DNA from: a bacterium 210820-DFI.6.37
Lineage (GTDB): Bacteria > Bacillota > Clostridia > Peptostreptococcales > Anaerovoracaceae
Direction: 5' to 3'
DNA: 15,503 nt
Assembly (NCBI GenBank): GCA_020558355.1
Contig: JAJCKG010000030.1
Coordinates: forward strand, 1 to 15,503
In this document: positions 14,026-15,503 of the stretch, in pieces
How the letters are laid out: each line of letters starts with the position of its first letter
Numbering within the stretch: the stretch's first letter is position 1
The notes under the pieces: model-generated
Told to the model about the DNA's origin: nothing
Databases searched by the model: none
What the model saw: the letters and a program-made list of their open reading frames with translations, nothing else
Program-made: the position numbers and the translations under genes

Positions 14026-14831
14026 TGGCAATGACGGATGAACAAATAGAGCGTTATTCTCGTCATATCATTTTAAAAGAAGTGGGCGCGAAAGGGCAGA
14101 AAAAGCTGCTGCGTTCAAAAGTATTGATTATTGGCGCGGGCGGACTGGGAGCGCCGGCCGCTATGTATTTGGCCGCGGCTGGCGTGGGTACCATTGGCGT
14201 CGTAGACGCGGATGAGGTGGACTTGTCTAATTTGCAGCGCCAGATCATTCATGCCACAGAGGATATAGGAAAAGCGAAGGTAAAATCCGCGCAAGAGACT
14301 ATGGAAAAAATGAATCCGGATGTGAAAGTAAATGCTTATCCATGGTTTGTGGATTCCTCTAACATTCGTGAATTGGTTAGCGGATATGATTTTATAATTG
14401 ATGGAACAGATAATTTCCCTGCGAAATTTCTGATCAATGATGCCTGTGTTTTAGAGAAAAAACCGTTTTCACACGCCGGAATTATTCGTTTTAAAGGACA
14501 ATTAATGACTTATGTGCCCGGAGAAGGCCCATGTTATCGCTGTGTGTTCAAAGATCCACCGCCAAAGGACGCGGTTCCAACTTGTAAACAGGCAGGTGTA
14601 ATTGGCGCTATGGGTGGAGTGATCGGCAGCTTGCAGGCTATGGAAGCAATCAAATACATCATAGGAAAAGGAGAGCTTCTGACGGGCTACCTTCTTACTT
14701 ATGACGCTCTGAAAATGGAGTTCAGGAAAGTTAAACTGCCTCAAGATACCCATAATTGCGCAGTATGCGGTGATGATCCAACGATTACGGAGCCGATTGA
14801 TTATGAACTCAATGTATGCGAAGATAAATAA
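14025..14831 (+). CDS. hcyF: ThiF/MoeB/HesA-like adenylyltransferase activating the sulfur carrier
   Basis: This E1-like enzyme (268 aa) is predicted to adenylate the C-terminal glycine of the HcyS-like carrier with ATP. It shows the nucleotide-binding GAGGLG (37-42), the catalytic stretch DLSNLQRQ with Asp126 in IDGTDN, a zinc site formed by CYRC (170-173) and CAVC (245-248), and a conserved Cys187 in PTCKQAGVIGAMGG. There is no rhodanese domain, so sulfur must come from another protein or from sulfide. The start overlaps the carrier stop by one base, implying paired synthesis. By sequence alone it could be ThiF or MoeB; the neighbours metY, sulfite reductase and JAMM protease favour the homocysteine role. 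Confidence 0.88.
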   Translation: MAMTDEQIERYSRHIILKEVGAKGQKKLLRSKVLIIGAGGLGAPAAMYLAAAGVGTIGVVDADEVDLSNLQRQIIHATEDIGKAKVKSAQETMEKMNPDVKVNAYPWFVDSSNIRELVSGYDFIIDGTDNFPAKFLINDACVLEKKPFSHAGIIRFKGQLMTYVPGEGPCYRCVFKDPPPKDAVPTCKQAGVIGAMGGVIGSLQAMEAIKYIIGKGELLTGYLLTYDALKMEFRKVKLPQDTHNCAVCGDDPTITEPIDYELNVCEDK

Positions 14832-14848
14832 TATGAGGAAATAAAGCA

Positions 14849-15262
14849 ATGAAAACAATTTCGATAAGCAAACAAGATATTGAGGAAATGATTGCTTACG
14901 CAAAGTCAAAGCTTCCTGATGAAGCGTGTGGTCTGATTGGAGGAAGGGAAGATGAAACAAGAAAGGTCGTGAAAAAAGTCTATTTCCTGACCAATATAGA
15001 CGCGTCCAATGAACACTTTTCATTAGACCCGAAAGAACAGCTGCTGGCAGTTAAAGACATGCGGGCCAATGGATGGAAACCGCTCGGAAACTGGCATTCT
15101 CATCCAGAATCTCCTTCAAGGCCTTCTGAGGAAGATAAGCGGCTGGCATATGATTCCAACGCGAGCTATATGATTCTTTCGTTGATGGAGGATGTACCGG
15201 TGCTTCAGTCGTTCCATATTGAAAATGGAGAGGCTGTGAAAGAAACCTTGCTTTCTTTATAA
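14849..15262 (+). CDS. hcyD: JAMM (Mov34/MPN) metalloprotease trimming the sulfur carrier
   Basis: This 137-aa zinc protease has the full JAMM signature: Glu25 in PDEACGLIGG, His83 and His85 in NWHSHPESPSRPS, Ser93 and Asp96 (H-X-H-X7-S-X2-D). The bacterial standalone JAMM proteins of this size (Mec+/HcyD class) cleave after the Gly-Gly of ThiS-like carriers. Here it should remove the terminal Arg of the carrier and, after sulfur transfer, release homocysteine from the carrier adduct. GAGGA lies 12 nt before the ATG. It is the last gene of the operon; no clear terminator follows it. Confidence 0.88.
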   Translation: MKTISISKQDIEEMIAYAKSKLPDEACGLIGGREDETRKVVKKVYFLTNIDASNEHFSLDPKEQLLAVKDMRANGWKPLGNWHSHPESPSRPSEEDKRLAYDSNASYMILSLMEDVPVLQSFHIENGEAVKETLLSL

Positions 15263-15438
15263 AACCTGCGTTATACCATTTGTTTCGGTCTGACCGGGGC
15301 TCCGTTCCTTGTGTGGACGATAGGAAAAAAAGCGTCCGGAATCTGAAAAACGCGGCTACGGCAAGGATGGTTCGCAGTCTTTGTAACATATCTTTGATAA
15401 AATCACACAAATTAATAAAAAAAGGCGCGAAAAAGGAG
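15263..15438. other. Non-coding stretch after hcyD
   Basis: I see no supported gene here. Short pairs such as GGACG/CGTCC (15314-15337) suggest some RNA structure, but there is no T-run, so I cannot call a terminator. The last part (15405-15430) is A-rich and leads into a promoter. Confidence 0.4.
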
Positions 15439-15467
15439 TTGACAGAGGGGAAAAGATTTGGTAATAT
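15439..15467 (+). promoter_or_regulatory. Promoter of a truncated downstream transcript
   Basis: TTGACA (15439-15444), 17 nt and TAATAT (15462-15467) form a likely sigma-A promoter. Just downstream, CTGTC-GGAA-GACAG (15474-15487) is a stable hairpin near the expected 5' end. The transcript leaves the window before any product can be seen; a structured leader or stable RNA operon is possible. Confidence 0.5.
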
Positions 15468-15503
15468 AGACAAGCTGTCGGAAGACAGCGGGCTACAAGA
15501 GCG

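Noticed and set aside
15285..15420. Minus-strand tail of about 40 codons ending in VRPKQMV
   Set aside because: It has no start codon and no recognised family. It could be the end of a lost gene, but the evidence is too thin to annotate.

Overview
The window looks like chromosomal DNA of a strictly anaerobic Firmicute, probably a gut or sediment Clostridium or Lachnospiraceae relative. The evidence is AT-rich intergenic DNA, strong AGGAGG-type ribosome binding sites, sigma-A promoters, an O2-sensitive glycyl radical enzyme with its activase, and assimilatory sulfur genes of clostridial type. The species cannot be named from the sequence. All intact genes lie on the + strand in three transcription units, each with its own promoter.

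Unit 1 (promoter 266-294, genes 330-7099, terminator 7080-7117) turns taurine into sulfite. It encodes an AraC-type response regulator with a degenerate receiver, a sulfoacetaldehyde reductase (SarD), a taurine aminotransferase (Toa), isethionate sulfite-lyase (IseG, a glycyl radical enzyme) and its radical-SAM activase (IseH). The route is taurine -> sulfoacetaldehyde -> isethionate -> acetaldehyde + sulfite.

Unit 2 (promoter near 7245-7273, genes 7320-9987, terminator 9988-10026) is a taurine-type ABC importer: permease, lipoprotein and ATPase.

Unit 3 (promoter 10103-10131, genes 10197-15262) uses the sulfite. It encodes a thioredoxin reductase, O-acetylhomoserine sulfhydrylase (MetY), a siroheme sulfite reductase with fused ferredoxin clusters, a TusA-like protein, an atypical thioredoxin, a ThiS-like sulfur carrier ending in Gly-Gly-Gly-Arg, a ThiF/MoeB-like activating enzyme and a JAMM metalloprotease. 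The last three plus MetY and the reductase match the Wolinella HcyS/HcyF/HcyD protein-thiocarboxylate route to homocysteine. The whole window therefore reads as one pipeline from external taurine to homocysteine sulfur. Each half is known separately; their union in one locus, apparently under one regulatory signal, is the most interesting feature.

Supporting a shared signal, an A/T-rich box ending in TTCC lies exactly 12 nt upstream of the -35 hexamer of all three promoters. It is identical over 20 nt at units 1 and 3 and matches 15 of 20 at unit 2. The left edge (1-265) holds a terminator from an upstream gene and a decayed ABC-ATPase tail on the minus strand. The right edge (15263-15503) holds no gene but ends in the promoter of another, truncated transcript.
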